Source: DATLNM01 sp035536775
GTDB lineage: Bacteria; Actinomycetota; CADDZG01; WHSQ01
Length of the DNA stretch: 39,157 nt
NCBI GenBank assembly: GCA_035536775.1
Contig: DATLNM010000051.1
Span: 1 to 39,157, forward strand
Reading direction: 5' to 3'
Shown here: piece after piece, positions 17,164 to 25,641 of the stretch
How positions within the stretch are numbered: position 1 is the first letter of the stretch
Layout of the letters: the number at the start of each line of letters is the position of its first letter
Made by a program: the position numbers and the translations under genes
Notes under the pieces: generated by a model
Told to the model about the DNA's origin: nothing
What the model saw: the letters and a program-made list of their open reading frames with translations, nothing else
The model's database searches: none

Positions 17164-18048
17164 TCAGTCTAGTGGCGGGGCCGTAGAGGCAACGAGGACG
17201 CGATCGAACGACGCTGCGGCGCGTCCGGTGCACTCACGGGCTTCGGCTTCACTGCGGCAGAGGCCGAAGATCGTCGGTCCCGAGCCGGACATGAGTGCCG
17301 CCAGTAGGCCCGTTTCGGCCAGTGCATCTTTCCGCGTCCGCAGCTCGGGGCGCAGGGTGAACGAAGGGTCCTCGAGGTCGTTGCGGAGCGCCGCGGCGAT
17401 CGCCTCGGCATCCCCCACGGTCAGACCTGCGACGAGATCGTCTGCCTCGGGACGCGTCGTCTCCGTGCGCGCTGCAGACGCGGGTCCCGACCACTCGTTG
17501 TACACCGCCGAGGTCGAAAGCCCGTCGCGGCTCGTGCCGATGACGAACCACAGCTTCGGCGCGTCCAGGGGCTCGACGACCTCACCTCGCCCGCGTGCCC
17601 GCGCGGTCCCGCCACGGATGAAATACGGGACGTCGCTTCCGAGGCGGGCGGCGATCGGCGTGAGGCCATCGACCCCCAGTCCCAGACCCCACAACTCGTC
17701 GAGTGCGCGGAGCACCGCCGCCGCATCCGCGCTCCCCCCGCCCATCCCCGAGCCGAGTGGGATCCTCTTCGTGATCGTGATCTCAGCCCCGAGCCCGGGC
17801 GCCTCGCCCAACAACGCGCGCGCTGCGCGCGTGCAGAGCTCATCGTCCCCCGCGGGCAGAGCGCCCTCGAACCCCTCTCCCCGAACCAGTCGCACCTCGA
17901 CACCCGCGGTCCCCCGCTCCTCCACCACGACGTTGTCGGCGAGATCGATCCCATGAAGGACCGTGTCGATCTCGTGGAACCCGTCCGGGCGGCGGCTATG
18001 CACAGCAAGGAAGAGATTGACCTTTGCATAGGCCCTCATCTCGATCAT
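17164..18048 (-). CDS. ispE: 4-diphosphocytidyl-2-C-methyl-D-erythritol kinase
   Basis: A 294-residue GHMP kinase of the non-mevalonate (MEP) isoprenoid pathway, phosphorylating CDP-ME on its 2-hydroxyl. The substrate Lys is K9 in AYAKVNLFL, the ATP loop is PLGSGMGGGSADAA at 97-110, the catalytic Asp is D139 in LGSDVPYFI, and the third GHMP motif is MSGSGPTIFGL near 258. The ATG at 18048 overlaps the rsmA stop by 4 bp; Met4 is a possible alternative start. Full length. Confidence 0.96.
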   Translation of the reverse strand: MIEMRAYAKVNLFLAVHSRRPDGFHEIDTVLHGIDLADNVVVEERGTAGVEVRLVRGEGFEGALPAGDDELCTRAARALLGEAPGLGAEITITKRIPLGSGMGGGSADAAAVLRALDELWGLGLGVDGLTPIAARLGSDVPYFIRGGTARARGRGEVVEPLDAPKLWFVIGTSRDGLSTSAVYNEWSGPASAARTETTRPEADDLVAGLTVGDAEAIAAALRNDLEDPSFTLRPELRTRKDALAETGLLAALMSGSGPTIFGLCRSEAEARECTGRAAASFDRVLVASTAPPLD

Positions 18049-18896
18049 GACGACGATGCGAGTGCTCTGACTATCGCGGCGAACCCATCGCGATCGATCT
18101 CTTCGGCGCGCGCCATCGCCGGGATGCCGGCTTCGGCGAGCACTTCTTCGATCGAACGGCTCGACGCGAGCCGGGCCAGAACGTTGCGGAGAGTCTTGCG
18201 GCGCTGGGAAAAGGCTGTTTTCACGACCTCGTAGTAAGCCTCACGCGAGACGTCGCTTAGTCGGTCCGGGCGTCGCTCGATCGTCACGATGACCGAGTCC
18301 ACGTTCGGCACGGGGAAGAAGGCGTTGCGCGACACGCGACTCGACACGCGCGCGACCGCCCAGTACGCGACGAGCGCGCTCGTCGTTCCATAGGCGGCGC
18401 TCCGCGCGACAGCAGCCAGGCGCTCCCCGACCTCCTTCTGCACCATGACCGTGATGCGATCGATCACGGGAGCGTCCTCGAGGATCCTCAGGACAAGGGT
18501 CGCCGCGATGTTGTACGGGAGGTTCGCGACCACGCGCTGAGCCTCAACTGCAGAGAGGTCCAGCTCAAGGGCGTCCGCGTAGACGATGTCGACATTGGTC
18601 GCTCCGCTGAGCACCTCCTCGAGCACGGGGGCGAGACGCTCGTCGATCTCGACCGCCGTGACGTGCTGCGCGGTCGCGCACAGAGCAGCGGTCAACGATC
18701 CGGCGCCTGCTCCGATCTCCACGACCCTTGCCCCCTCGACCTCCGCGATGTGGACCATCTTGCGGATCGTGTTCGGGTCGATGACGAAATTCTGGCCGAG
18801 ACCCTTCCGCAGCCTGATACCGCGCGCATCCAGAAGCTCACGAACCCGCCGCGCGCCCAACAGCTCCGGAGCGCCGGAGGACACCTCGGACGTCAC
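18045..18896 (-). CDS. rsmA: 16S rRNA dimethyl-A1518/A1519 methyltransferase RsmA (KsgA)
   Basis: A 283-residue Rossmann methyltransferase that dimethylates two adjacent adenines in helix 45 of 16S rRNA, a late check of 30S assembly. GLGQNFVID at 32-40, SAM loop EIGAGAGSL at 60-68, acidic residue in AVEIDERL, and catalytic motif NLPYN at 125-129. FFPVPNVDSVIV marks the C-terminal domain boundary. The GTG start at 18896 overlaps the tatD stop (GTGA). The rpfB or rnmV gene often found between tatD and rsmA is absent. Confidence 0.96.
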   Translation of the reverse strand: MTSEVSSGAPELLGARRVRELLDARGIRLRKGLGQNFVIDPNTIRKMVHIAEVEGARVVEIGAGAGSLTAALCATAQHVTAVEIDERLAPVLEEVLSGATNVDIVYADALELDLSAVEAQRVVANLPYNIAATLVLRILEDAPVIDRITVMVQKEVGERLAAVARSAAYGTTSALVAYWAVARVSSRVSRNAFFPVPNVDSVIVTIERRPDRLSDVSREAYYEVVKTAFSQRRKTLRNVLARLASSRSIEEVLAEAGIPAMARAEEIDRDGFAAIVRALASSS

Positions 18897-19681
18897 GACA
18901 AGCCGAAGACGGCGAGCGCGTTGGCCGACGTCATGTCGCGGGCGGCGCCGGCGTCCATGCCCCTCACCCCTGCGACCACTTCTCCGGTACGACCGACGAA
19001 GCCCGGCTCGTTCGGACGACCCCGATGTGGCTCGGGAGCGAGATAAGGCGAGTCGGTTTCGACGAGGAGGCGGTCATCGGGCACACGCTCGGCCGCAGCA
19101 CGCAACTCGGGTGCGTTCTTGAACGTGACGTTGCCGGCGAATGAGATGTGAGCTCCGAGCGCCACGGCGCGCTCGAGCGCTGCATCATCCCCGGACCAGC
19201 AATGAAAGATGAGTCGCGGTGGAGGGCCAACCTCTTCGAGGATGTCTAGTGCAGCCTCGATCGATGCCCGCGTGTGGATGACAAGGGCCTTGCCCGACCG
19301 GGTGGCCAGGCCGATGTGGTCGCGGAACGAGCGCTCCTGCACGTCGGGCGCGACATGATCCCTGAAGAAGTCGAGGCCGCTCTCGCCGATAGCGACGACC
19401 TCCGGGCGCGCCGACCACTCCTCGATCGTCGTCATGGCATCGTCACTATGTTCGTTGGCCGAGTTGGGATGGATCCCTACCGCGACAACCACGTTGATGT
19501 TGGACACATCGACAGAGGTAGCGATCTCGAGCACCTCGCGGCTCGACGCGAGGTCGATCGCCGCGGTCATGATTCCCGACACGCCCGCGTCCGCAGCGCG
19601 TGCTACCACGTGGTTCGGTGGATCGTCGCAGAGCTGCAAGTGGCAGTGTGAGTCGAACCAGCCTGGGCTGACGCTAGACAT
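18893..19681 (-). CDS. tatD: TatD-family metal-dependent deoxyribonuclease
   Basis: A 262-residue TIM-barrel hydrolase of the TatD/YabD family. Metal ligands expected in the family are present: H12 and H14 in DSHCHL, E100 in GESGLDFF, H136 in VIHTR, H160 in IFHCWSG and D210 in ETDSPYLAP. Family members have 3' exonuclease activity in DNA quality control. Its ATG overlaps the metG stop by 8 bp. The metG-tatD-rsmA order is conserved in Gram-positive bacteria. Confidence 0.95.
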   Translation of the reverse strand: MSSVSPGWFDSHCHLQLCDDPPNHVVARAADAGVSGIMTAAIDLASSREVLEIATSVDVSNINVVVAVGIHPNSANEHSDDAMTTIEEWSARPEVVAIGESGLDFFRDHVAPDVQERSFRDHIGLATRSGKALVIHTRASIEAALDILEEVGPPPRLIFHCWSGDDAALERAVALGAHISFAGNVTFKNAPELRAAAERVPDDRLLVETDSPYLAPEPHRGRPNEPGFVGRTGEVVAGVRGMDAGAARDMTSANALAVFGLS

Positions 19682-21221
19682 CTTCGAGACGGGGAAATAG
19701 GGGATCTCCCTGCCTCACCTGCGCTCCCTCCAGGAGCCGACCCCACGTCCCGTCGATGTCGAAGCGCGCATTGTCGATGGCGGAATCCATCCCGAGGCGC
19801 GCCCACAACTCCGTCGCAGCGCGCGGCACCACCGGCCACGTGATCAAGCTCAAGAGCCGCAGGGAGTCCGCTAGCGAGTACAGCACGACCTCCAGTCGGC
19901 GCCGGGCCTCGGGGTCCTTGGCGATGACCCACGGCGCGACCTCCTCGACGTAGGCATTCGCCTTTCGAACGAACGACCACGCGGCCTTCAGCGCGTCGTG
20001 GACCGCGAAATCACGGATGTTCTCGGACATCGCGGAGAACGCGATCGTGTACACCTCGCGAAGTCTGTGCTCGGCATCGGTCAGCTCGTCGTCAGATGGC
20101 GCGGGAGGGACCGCCCCATCGAGGTATCGGCCGAACATCGACAGGACGCGCGACGCGAGATTCCCGAGGTCGTTCGCAAGATCCGAGTTGTAGCGGGCGA
20201 CCATCGACTCCCACGAGAAGCTCCCGTCGAGACCGAACGAGATCTCGCGCATGAAGTAGTAGCGGTAGCCATCGCTGCCGAAGGTCTCGATCAGATCGTG
20301 CGGCGATATCCCGGTGAGCTTGCTCTTGGACATCTTCTCGCCACCGATCTGGAGGAACCCGTGCGCGAACACGGTCCGAGGCAAAGGGAGGTCGAGCGCC
20401 ATAAGCATCGCCGGCCAGATGACCGAGTGGAACCACAAGATGTCTTTCCCGACGAGGTGCGCGTCCGCAGGCCAGTAGCGCTCGAAATCTCCGTCCTCGG
20501 ACCCATACCCGATCGCCGTGATGTAGTTCTGGAGCGCGTCAACCCACACATAGATGACGTGCTCGGGGGCCCAGGGCAGCGGGATCCCCCAGTCGAGGCT
20601 CACCCGCGAGATGGACAGGTCGTCGAGCCCGCTCTTGACCTTCCCGAGGACCTCGTTGCGGCGTGCCTCGGGCATCACGAAACGCTCGTCGTTCTCGTAA
20701 AGATCGATCAGCCGGTCGGCGAACGCCGACAGCCGGAAGAAGTAGTTGTCCTCCTTGACGACCTCGGGCGCGACGCCGTGATCGGGACACTTCCCGTCCA
20801 CCAGCTCGTCGGGGAGCTTGAACGCCTCGCACCCAACGCAGTAGAGCCCCTCGTAGGTCCCGAGGTAGATGTGCTCCCGGTCGTAGAGCTCCTGGACGAA
20901 CTTCTTGACCGGCTCCTCGTGACGGGGCTCCGTCGTACGGATGAAGTCGTCGTTGGAGATATCCAGCGCCTTCCAGACCTCGATCCACCGGGGCAGGATG
21001 CTGTCGGTCCACTCCTTGGGAGAGACGCCCTGGGCCTCCGCGGTCCGGGCGATCTTCTGACCGTGCTCGTCGGTGCCCGTGAGGAAGTGCACGTCGAGGC
21101 CCTCGAGGCGGTGCCAGCGGCAGATCAGGTCGGCCGCAACGGTCGTGTAGGCGTGGCCGAGGTGAGGCACGTCGTTGACGTAATAGATGGGGGTCGTCAG
21201 ATAGAACGTGCCGTTGCCCAT
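19674..21221 (-). CDS. metG: Methionyl-tRNA synthetase
   Basis: A 515-residue class I synthetase. HIGH-type motif PHLGHAYT at 19-26, a zinc knuckle with C128, C131, C145 and H148 (CVGC and CPDH), and KMSKS at 296-300. An anticodon-binding helical domain follows; there is no C-terminal tRNA-binding EMAP-like domain. I start at ATG 21221, which has GGAAGG 4 bases upstream and begins directly with the catalytic fold; the frame open to 21317 adds 32 low-complexity residues inside the divergent promoter region. Confidence 0.97.
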   Translation of the reverse strand: MGNGTFYLTTPIYYVNDVPHLGHAYTTVAADLICRWHRLEGLDVHFLTGTDEHGQKIARTAEAQGVSPKEWTDSILPRWIEVWKALDISNDDFIRTTEPRHEEPVKKFVQELYDREHIYLGTYEGLYCVGCEAFKLPDELVDGKCPDHGVAPEVVKEDNYFFRLSAFADRLIDLYENDERFVMPEARRNEVLGKVKSGLDDLSISRVSLDWGIPLPWAPEHVIYVWVDALQNYITAIGYGSEDGDFERYWPADAHLVGKDILWFHSVIWPAMLMALDLPLPRTVFAHGFLQIGGEKMSKSKLTGISPHDLIETFGSDGYRYYFMREISFGLDGSFSWESMVARYNSDLANDLGNLASRVLSMFGRYLDGAVPPAPSDDELTDAEHRLREVYTIAFSAMSENIRDFAVHDALKAAWSFVRKANAYVEEVAPWVIAKDPEARRRLEVVLYSLADSLRLLSLITWPVVPRAATELWARLGMDSAIDNARFDIDGTWGRLLEGAQVRQGDPLFPRLEDV

Positions 21222-21281
21222 GGAGCCTTCCGATGTCGACTGGCCGAGGTCTGTTTCCCGCCCCACCCCCTGGGAGGGTGT

Positions 21282-21311
21282 TTGACCCCCGGACGGCAAC
21301 CCGCTTAGATT
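21282..21311 (+). promoter_or_regulatory. Sigma-70-type promoter of the AbrB-like gene
   Basis: A -35 TTGACC at 21282-21287 and a -10 TAGATT at 21306-21311, 18 bp apart, 34 bp before ATG 21346. The gene also has a clear ribosome binding site (AGGGAGAAAG), so this transcript is leadered, unlike several neighbours. Confidence 0.6.
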
Positions 21312-21345
21312 ACCCATTACTTACCAGTGATCAGGGAGAAAGCTC

Positions 21346-21630
21346 ATGAAGTCTACCGGCGTCGTCCGGAAGATAGATGAGCTCGGGCGCATCGTTCTAC
21401 CGTCGGAGCTCCGTAAGGTATTCGGCATCCGCGAAGGGGACCAGCTGGAGATCAGCGTCGACGGTGAGCAGATCATCCTCGCCAAGCGCCGCGACGCGTG
21501 CTTGTTCTGCTCGGCGGAAAGCCCGCTGATCGAATACCAGGGCCGCAACGTGTGCGAGGCATGCGCCGGCGACCTTGGCAAGCGCGGACGCGTCGAGGTC
21601 AAGCTGCCCGACGACGTCTCTGCGGTCTAG
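21346..21630 (+). CDS. AbrB/SpoVT-type regulator with C-terminal zinc ribbon
   Basis: A 94-residue DNA-binding protein. Residues 1-47 form a swapped-hairpin AbrB domain very like that of Bacillus AbrB (STGVVRKIDELGRIVLPSEL, then FGIREGDQLEI). Residues 48-80 carry a treble-clef or ribbon-like cysteine set, C52-x2-C55 and C70-x2-C73, which probably binds zinc. Such proteins usually form dimers and act as transition-state or global repressors. It lies between rsmI and metG exactly where abrB lies in Bacillus, but divergent from metG, so it may regulate metG and the downstream block as well as itself. Convergent with rsmI, 9 bp apart. Confidence 0.92.
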   Translation: MKSTGVVRKIDELGRIVLPSELRKVFGIREGDQLEISVDGEQIILAKRRDACLFCSAESPLIEYQGRNVCEACAGDLGKRGRVEVKLPDDVSAV

Positions 21631-21639
21631 CCGGCGGAT

Positions 21640-22494
21640 CTAGCCTCCGCCAGCTTCTCCATCGGGGAATTCCAGAAGCGCGTTGAACACATCGCGCCGT
21701 GGCACCCCGGCCTCCTGAGCGACGAGGCTGAGGGCCTCCTTTCGTTCGGTCCCGCCGTCCATCAGAGCTCGTGCGCGTCGTGCCAGGTCGGCAGGCTCGG
21801 CAGCGACCTTTCCCTCCCCCACGGCACCTGCAACCACCAGAACGATCTCCCCGCGGGGACCCTCGCTACGCACTCCTGCAAGCAACTCGGCAAGCGTGCC
21901 CCGGCGGACCTCTTCGTACATCTTGGTCAGCTCACGCGCTAGGGCGGCCCGGCGATCGGGGATCACCGCCGCAAGATCTTCGAGCGTCTCCTCGATGCGG
22001 TGGGGTGACTCGTAGAAGATCATCGTGCGTTCTTCATGCGACAGAAGGGCGATGCGCTTCTGCCGGTCGCCCCGCTTGCGAGGTAGGAACCCCTCGAACA
22101 CGAACCTCGCGGGTGGCAAGCCGGATACCGCCAGCGCGCTGATCGCCGCCGACGGACCGGGAACCGTCTCGACCACCACTCCCGCCTCTACGCACGCCGC
22201 GACCAACCTGAACCCGGGATCGGACAATCCCGGCATCCCTGCGTCCGACACCAGCACCACGGTCCGCCCACTCATCATCTCCGCGACTAGCGTAGGAACC
22301 CTCCTCCGTTCGTTCGCTTCGTTGTAGACGACGAGGCGGGCGGCAGAGATTGAGCTGTGCGCGAGCAGCTTGCGCGTGCGACGCGTGTCTTCGCAGGCGA
22401 TGACATCCGCTTCGGCAAGGACCCGCTCCGCGCGCGGCGAGAGATCCTCGAGGTTACCGATGGGAGTGCCGCAGAGGATGAGCTTCCCGCTCAC
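21640..22494 (-). CDS. rsmI: 16S rRNA (cytidine-1402-2'-O)-methyltransferase RsmI
   Basis: A 284-residue tetrapyrrole-methylase-fold enzyme modifying C1402 in the ribosomal P site. LILCGTPIGNLEDLSPRA at the N-terminus, ACEDTRRTRKLL, LVSDAGMPGLSDPGF, PGPSAAISALAVSG and FYESPHRIEETL are all typical. I choose GTG 22494: GGAGG stands 5 bases upstream and the GTGA overlap with the previous gene repeats the pattern seen elsewhere. An ATG at 22506 is the alternative, but the family begins with the SGKLILCGTP strand. Confidence 0.95.
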   Translation of the reverse strand: MSGKLILCGTPIGNLEDLSPRAERVLAEADVIACEDTRRTRKLLAHSSISAARLVVYNEANERRRVPTLVAEMMSGRTVVLVSDAGMPGLSDPGFRLVAACVEAGVVVETVPGPSAAISALAVSGLPPARFVFEGFLPRKRGDRQKRIALLSHEERTMIFYESPHRIEETLEDLAAVIPDRRAALARELTKMYEEVRRGTLAELLAGVRSEGPRGEIVLVVAGAVGEGKVAAEPADLARRARALMDGGTERKEALSLVAQEAGVPRRDVFNALLEFPDGEAGGG

Positions 22495-24017
22495 ACCGCC
22501 CTCCATGGTTCGAACACGTACCTCATCGTGGCGACGACGAACCCGCGCCAGCCCGCGGCGTCGCCCGGGACGTCGTTACCTTGCAAGAACCTGCGGGCCA
22601 GCTCCAGCGAACGTTCGTCGTTCGTCACGCCGACGTGATCGGTGAATGCGACGAGGTTGATCGAGTCGGAGCGCCGCCAATCCCCGTCGAGCCACGCCGC
22701 GTCACCGAGAGCCCAAATCGCAAGACGCGGTCGGTCCTGTTTCGGAACGACCGCCTCGAGACGCACTGGTGCAGACGGTGCATCGATATCGAACCCGGGC
22801 AGCCCAACGAGATCGAGGATGCCGGAGAAGACGCGCGCCGCATCGCCACCAGGCTTGCCGCGTCCGGCGCGTCCGGGCGGGGGGACGGTCACGCTCGGCG
22901 GAACGGGCGGAGGCGGCGATAGCTCCACCGATCGGTCCGGGCCGCGCCCGCCTGACAAGAAGAGGCGGTCGAGTATCAGCGACGCCTGCGAATGACCCAG
23001 CAGCAATGCCTGCCCACGGACGGCCTCGATCTGTTCGGCGACGACGCCGGCCACCTTCCCCAGGTCGACGCGAGTGTCGCTCCCCTTATATGTCTCGCCG
23101 GGCCCGCGGTATGACAACACCGTCGTCCGATCCCGCCCCACGCCGACGTCACGCGGGTTGAGCTCTGTCAGCGCACCCGTCGTAGATGTGGAATCCGCGC
23201 CGCCGAGGAGGAGCAGGCGACCCGGTGTATCTGCGGTTGCGACCGGCGGAGGCGATCTCAGGGCACGGTCGTAGAACGACGCGCCGAAGAAGACCAGTGC
23301 CGCTATCCCCGTGACCGCGATGGCGGCCCGACCAGGCCGGTCGACGTCTGGGGACCTGACCTGTTCTCGCCATCCCAGAAAGAACAGGCAATGCAACGGC
23401 CCGAAAGAAGCCACTAGAAGCGCGACCGCGACCGGGCCCGAGCGCGACAGCACAGACATCGCAGCAGAAAGTGCCATCAGGGTCGCCGCGTATCCGAGGT
23501 AGCCCGAGACAGTAGGAGCAGGCTTTCCGCCCGCTTCGATCACAGCCGCTCTTCGAGCTCCCCATAGCGACGCGCCGAGTCCCCCGAGCGCGCCGACCCA
23601 GATAAAGGGGGCGTACCTCATCGCCGCGCCCGAGAAGAACAGCACCGCACAGGGGAATAGGAGCGCGGCTGAAACAAACGCCAGCCGCGCACAACGCGCC
23701 CACAGCATGAGAAATCTGCCGCTCTTAGGGCGCGCTCCCGACGCCCACAAAGTCGCCGCCAGCACGGCTGCGCGCAGCGCAACCAAGACCACGGCCATAG
23801 GTACGAAGCCGGCCCACCCCCTTGCCTCCGCGAGTAGATGCTTCATGTCGAAGTAGATGTCTAGGGGGAAAACCGCGGTGGCGGTGGCAGTGGCCCCGCG
23901 GCCGGGCCACAAGCCGATCAGGATCAGTACGCCGCCCGCGACCCCCTGCAGGGCAAGGGGAAGGAGCGCTAGGGGCTCTTGTCGGAGGAGCCGCATGCCC
24001 GCGAGGAGGGTACGCAC
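22491..24017 (-). CDS. Unrecognised membrane protein fused to an alpha/beta-hydrolase-like domain
   Basis: A 508-residue protein I cannot assign to a known family. Residues 1-250 hold about seven predicted TM helices (near 17-37, 70-92, 108-130, 134-153, 172-190, 195-214, 230-247). The last 240 residues look like an alpha/beta-hydrolase: strand LLLLGGAD near 268, nucleophile elbow GHSQAS at 341-346 with S343, a Pro-rich loop at 371-390, candidate acid D439 in ALGDAAW and candidate His H461 in FTDHVG. The hydrolase probably faces outside the membrane (inferred from the helix count). The start is GTG 24017 or ATG 23996. It overlaps rsmI by 4 bp and is divergent from pmt, so lipid, polyprenol or cell-wall ester chemistry is conceivable but unproven. 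Confidence 0.7.
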   Translation of the reverse strand: MRTLLAGMRLLRQEPLALLPLALQGVAGGVLILIGLWPGRGATATATAVFPLDIYFDMKHLLAEARGWAGFVPMAVVLVALRAAVLAATLWASGARPKSGRFLMLWARCARLAFVSAALLFPCAVLFFSGAAMRYAPFIWVGALGGLGASLWGARRAAVIEAGGKPAPTVSGYLGYAATLMALSAAMSVLSRSGPVAVALLVASFGPLHCLFFLGWREQVRSPDVDRPGRAAIAVTGIAALVFFGASFYDRALRSPPPVATADTPGRLLLLGGADSTSTTGALTELNPRDVGVGRDRTTVLSYRGPGETYKGSDTRVDLGKVAGVVAEQIEAVRGQALLLGHSQASLILDRLFLSGGRGPDRSVELSPPPPVPPSVTVPPPGRAGRGKPGGDAARVFSGILDLVGLPGFDIDAPSAPVRLEAVVPKQDRPRLAIWALGDAAWLDGDWRRSDSINLVAFTDHVGVTNDERSLELARRFLQGNDVPGDAAGWRGFVVATMRYVFEPWRAV

Positions 24018-24025
24018 AGGCGGGG

Positions 24026-24039
24026 AGACTAACTATGCT
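24026..24039. promoter_or_regulatory. Back-to-back -10 boxes for two leaderless genes
   Basis: TATGCT on the plus strand (24034-24039) ends 8 bases before the pmt ATG at 24048. TAGTCT on the minus strand (24026-24031) ends 8 bases before the GTG at 24017 of the divergent gene. Only 30 bp separate the two starts, leaving no room for ordinary 5' leaders, and neither has a Shine-Dalgarno sequence. Confidence 0.45.
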
Positions 24040-24047
24040 CCACCCTC

Positions 24048-25637
24048 ATGACCGAAACCGAGGCCACGCCCCCACCTCTAGCAACGCGCCTTTCGTGGAC
24101 GAGAGCGGATCAATGGGCACTCGGCATCATCACCTTCATCGCCGGCGCCATAAGGATCATGCGGGTCGCCAATCCGGGCGACATCATGTTCGACGAGACC
24201 TACTACGCGAAGGATGCCTGCTGGTACTTGCTCGCCGACCCCAGCGTGTGCGAGATCGACGTCGAGCAATATCAGGTGCATCCGCCACTCGCGAAATGGC
24301 TGATCGCCATCGGGATCCGGATCTTCGGATTCGACTCCCTCGGCTGGCGCATCATGTCGGTGGTTGCAGGAACCTTGACGGTCGTGATCCTCTATCTCCT
24401 CGCTCGCAAGCTCTTGAACTCCACGCTCGGCGCGTCACTTGCTGCAGGCCTGCTCGCCTTCGACTTCCTCCACTTCGTCCAATCACGCATCGCGATGCTC
24501 GATATCTTCGTGCCCCTATTCGGCATGGCGGCGATCTTGTTCCTCGTTTACGACCGAGAACAGCTGCTCGCTCGGTTCGCGCGCGGCACACCCCCTGAAC
24601 GCACGGAGGATGGTGACCCCCCTCCCGAGCGGGTCATCCCGGGCAACGGGTTGTTGGACAGACCGTGGCGGATCTGGGCCGGGATCGCCGGCTCGGCCGC
24701 GGTTGCATCGAAGTGGACCGGAGGGCTCTTTCTCGCCGCGGTCATCCTGCTCACCATCATCTGGGAGGTGCGCGTCCGTCTGACCGACGATCGGCCGGGC
24801 CCGATCGTCCGCTTCCTCAAGGAGGAGTCGTTGACGATCATCGTCTGGCTGATGGTCTTTCCCTTGATCCTCTACATCGCGACCTACGCGGGCCGTTTCC
24901 CCGACAAGTCGTTCTTCGTGATGTGGAACGCAGAGGAATCGTGGATGGGCGCGCTGATCGATCAGCACAAGTACATGTTCGACTTCCACCGCGGCCTGGA
25001 GGCGTCCCACACTTACCAGTCACCGCCGTGGTCCTGGATCCTGCTCAAACGTCCCGTGTCGTACTGGTTCTGCAGCGGGTCCTCGTGCAGTCCCCCCATC
25101 GCCGACAGCGGCTACTCGGAGATCTTCGCAGCCGGGAGTCCCTTGGTGTGGTGGTCGTCAGTCCTGGCGCTCGTCTTCACGGCGTGGAGGTGGCTCACAC
25201 ATCGCAGACTGTCGGGGCCTGAGGGGGTCATCCTCGCGGGCTTCATCTTCACGTACGTGCCGTGGCTGCACCCTGACTTCGCGGATCGTGGGGCGGTGTT
25301 CATCTTCTATCTGCTGCCCGCGGTCCCGTTCATGTGTCTGGCGCTGGCCTATGCGGGCATCAATCTGGGGCGATCGCTCGCGGCCAAGATCGCGGTCAGC
25401 CTCTACTGCGCGATGACCCTAGGCCTGTTCGCGTTCTATTACCCGTTGCTCGCGAACGTGCCGATCCAGCAATCGGACTGGAACAAACGGATCTGGGTGT
25501 TCAACAACTGCGACAAGCCACCCGGAGAAGAAGTGACTACCCAGATCACCGAGACGACCAGGCGCAAGACCGTGGTGAAGGACACGACCACCCTGTCGGA
25601 TGCGACCCTTCCGCCGAAAGGCTGGTGCTGGATCTAG
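24048..25637 (+). CDS. pmt: Dolichyl-phosphate-mannose-type protein O-mannosyltransferase (Pmt, GT39)
   Basis: A 529-residue multi-pass membrane glycosyltransferase. The luminal catalytic motif FDETYYAKDA (D49, E50) and the HPPLAKW loop (H78) are characteristic of Pmt enzymes; PRPP-free polyprenyl-phosphate-mannose is the expected donor and Ser/Thr residues of proteins exported by Sec are the acceptors. About ten or more hydrophobic helices follow, with an Arg/Pro-rich cytoplasmic loop near 180-205. The C-terminus is Thr-rich and ends with KGWCWI. Its closeness to rsmI mirrors Rv1002c beside Rv1003 in Mycobacterium tuberculosis. Convergent with the FKBP gene, with only 4 bp between stops. Confidence 0.92.
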   Translation: MTETEATPPPLATRLSWTRADQWALGIITFIAGAIRIMRVANPGDIMFDETYYAKDACWYLLADPSVCEIDVEQYQVHPPLAKWLIAIGIRIFGFDSLGWRIMSVVAGTLTVVILYLLARKLLNSTLGASLAAGLLAFDFLHFVQSRIAMLDIFVPLFGMAAILFLVYDREQLLARFARGTPPERTEDGDPPPERVIPGNGLLDRPWRIWAGIAGSAAVASKWTGGLFLAAVILLTIIWEVRVRLTDDRPGPIVRFLKEESLTIIVWLMVFPLILYIATYAGRFPDKSFFVMWNAEESWMGALIDQHKYMFDFHRGLEASHTYQSPPWSWILLKRPVSYWFCSGSSCSPPIADSGYSEIFAAGSPLVWWSSVLALVFTAWRWLTHRRLSGPEGVILAGFIFTYVPWLHPDFADRGAVFIFYLLPAVPFMCLALAYAGINLGRSLAAKIAVSLYCAMTLGLFAFYYPLLANVPIQQSDWNKRIWVFNNCDKPPGEEVTTQITETTRRKTVVKDTTTLSDATLPPKGWCWI

Positions 25638-25641
25638 CCCC

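Noticed and set aside
19998..21308. 436-codon plus-strand frame
   Set aside because: Antisense to metG, whose HIGH, zinc and KMSKS motifs are intact.
21222..21317. N-terminal extension of metG
   Set aside because: Low-complexity residues overlapping the divergent promoter; ATG 21221 has a good ribosome binding site and begins at the catalytic fold.
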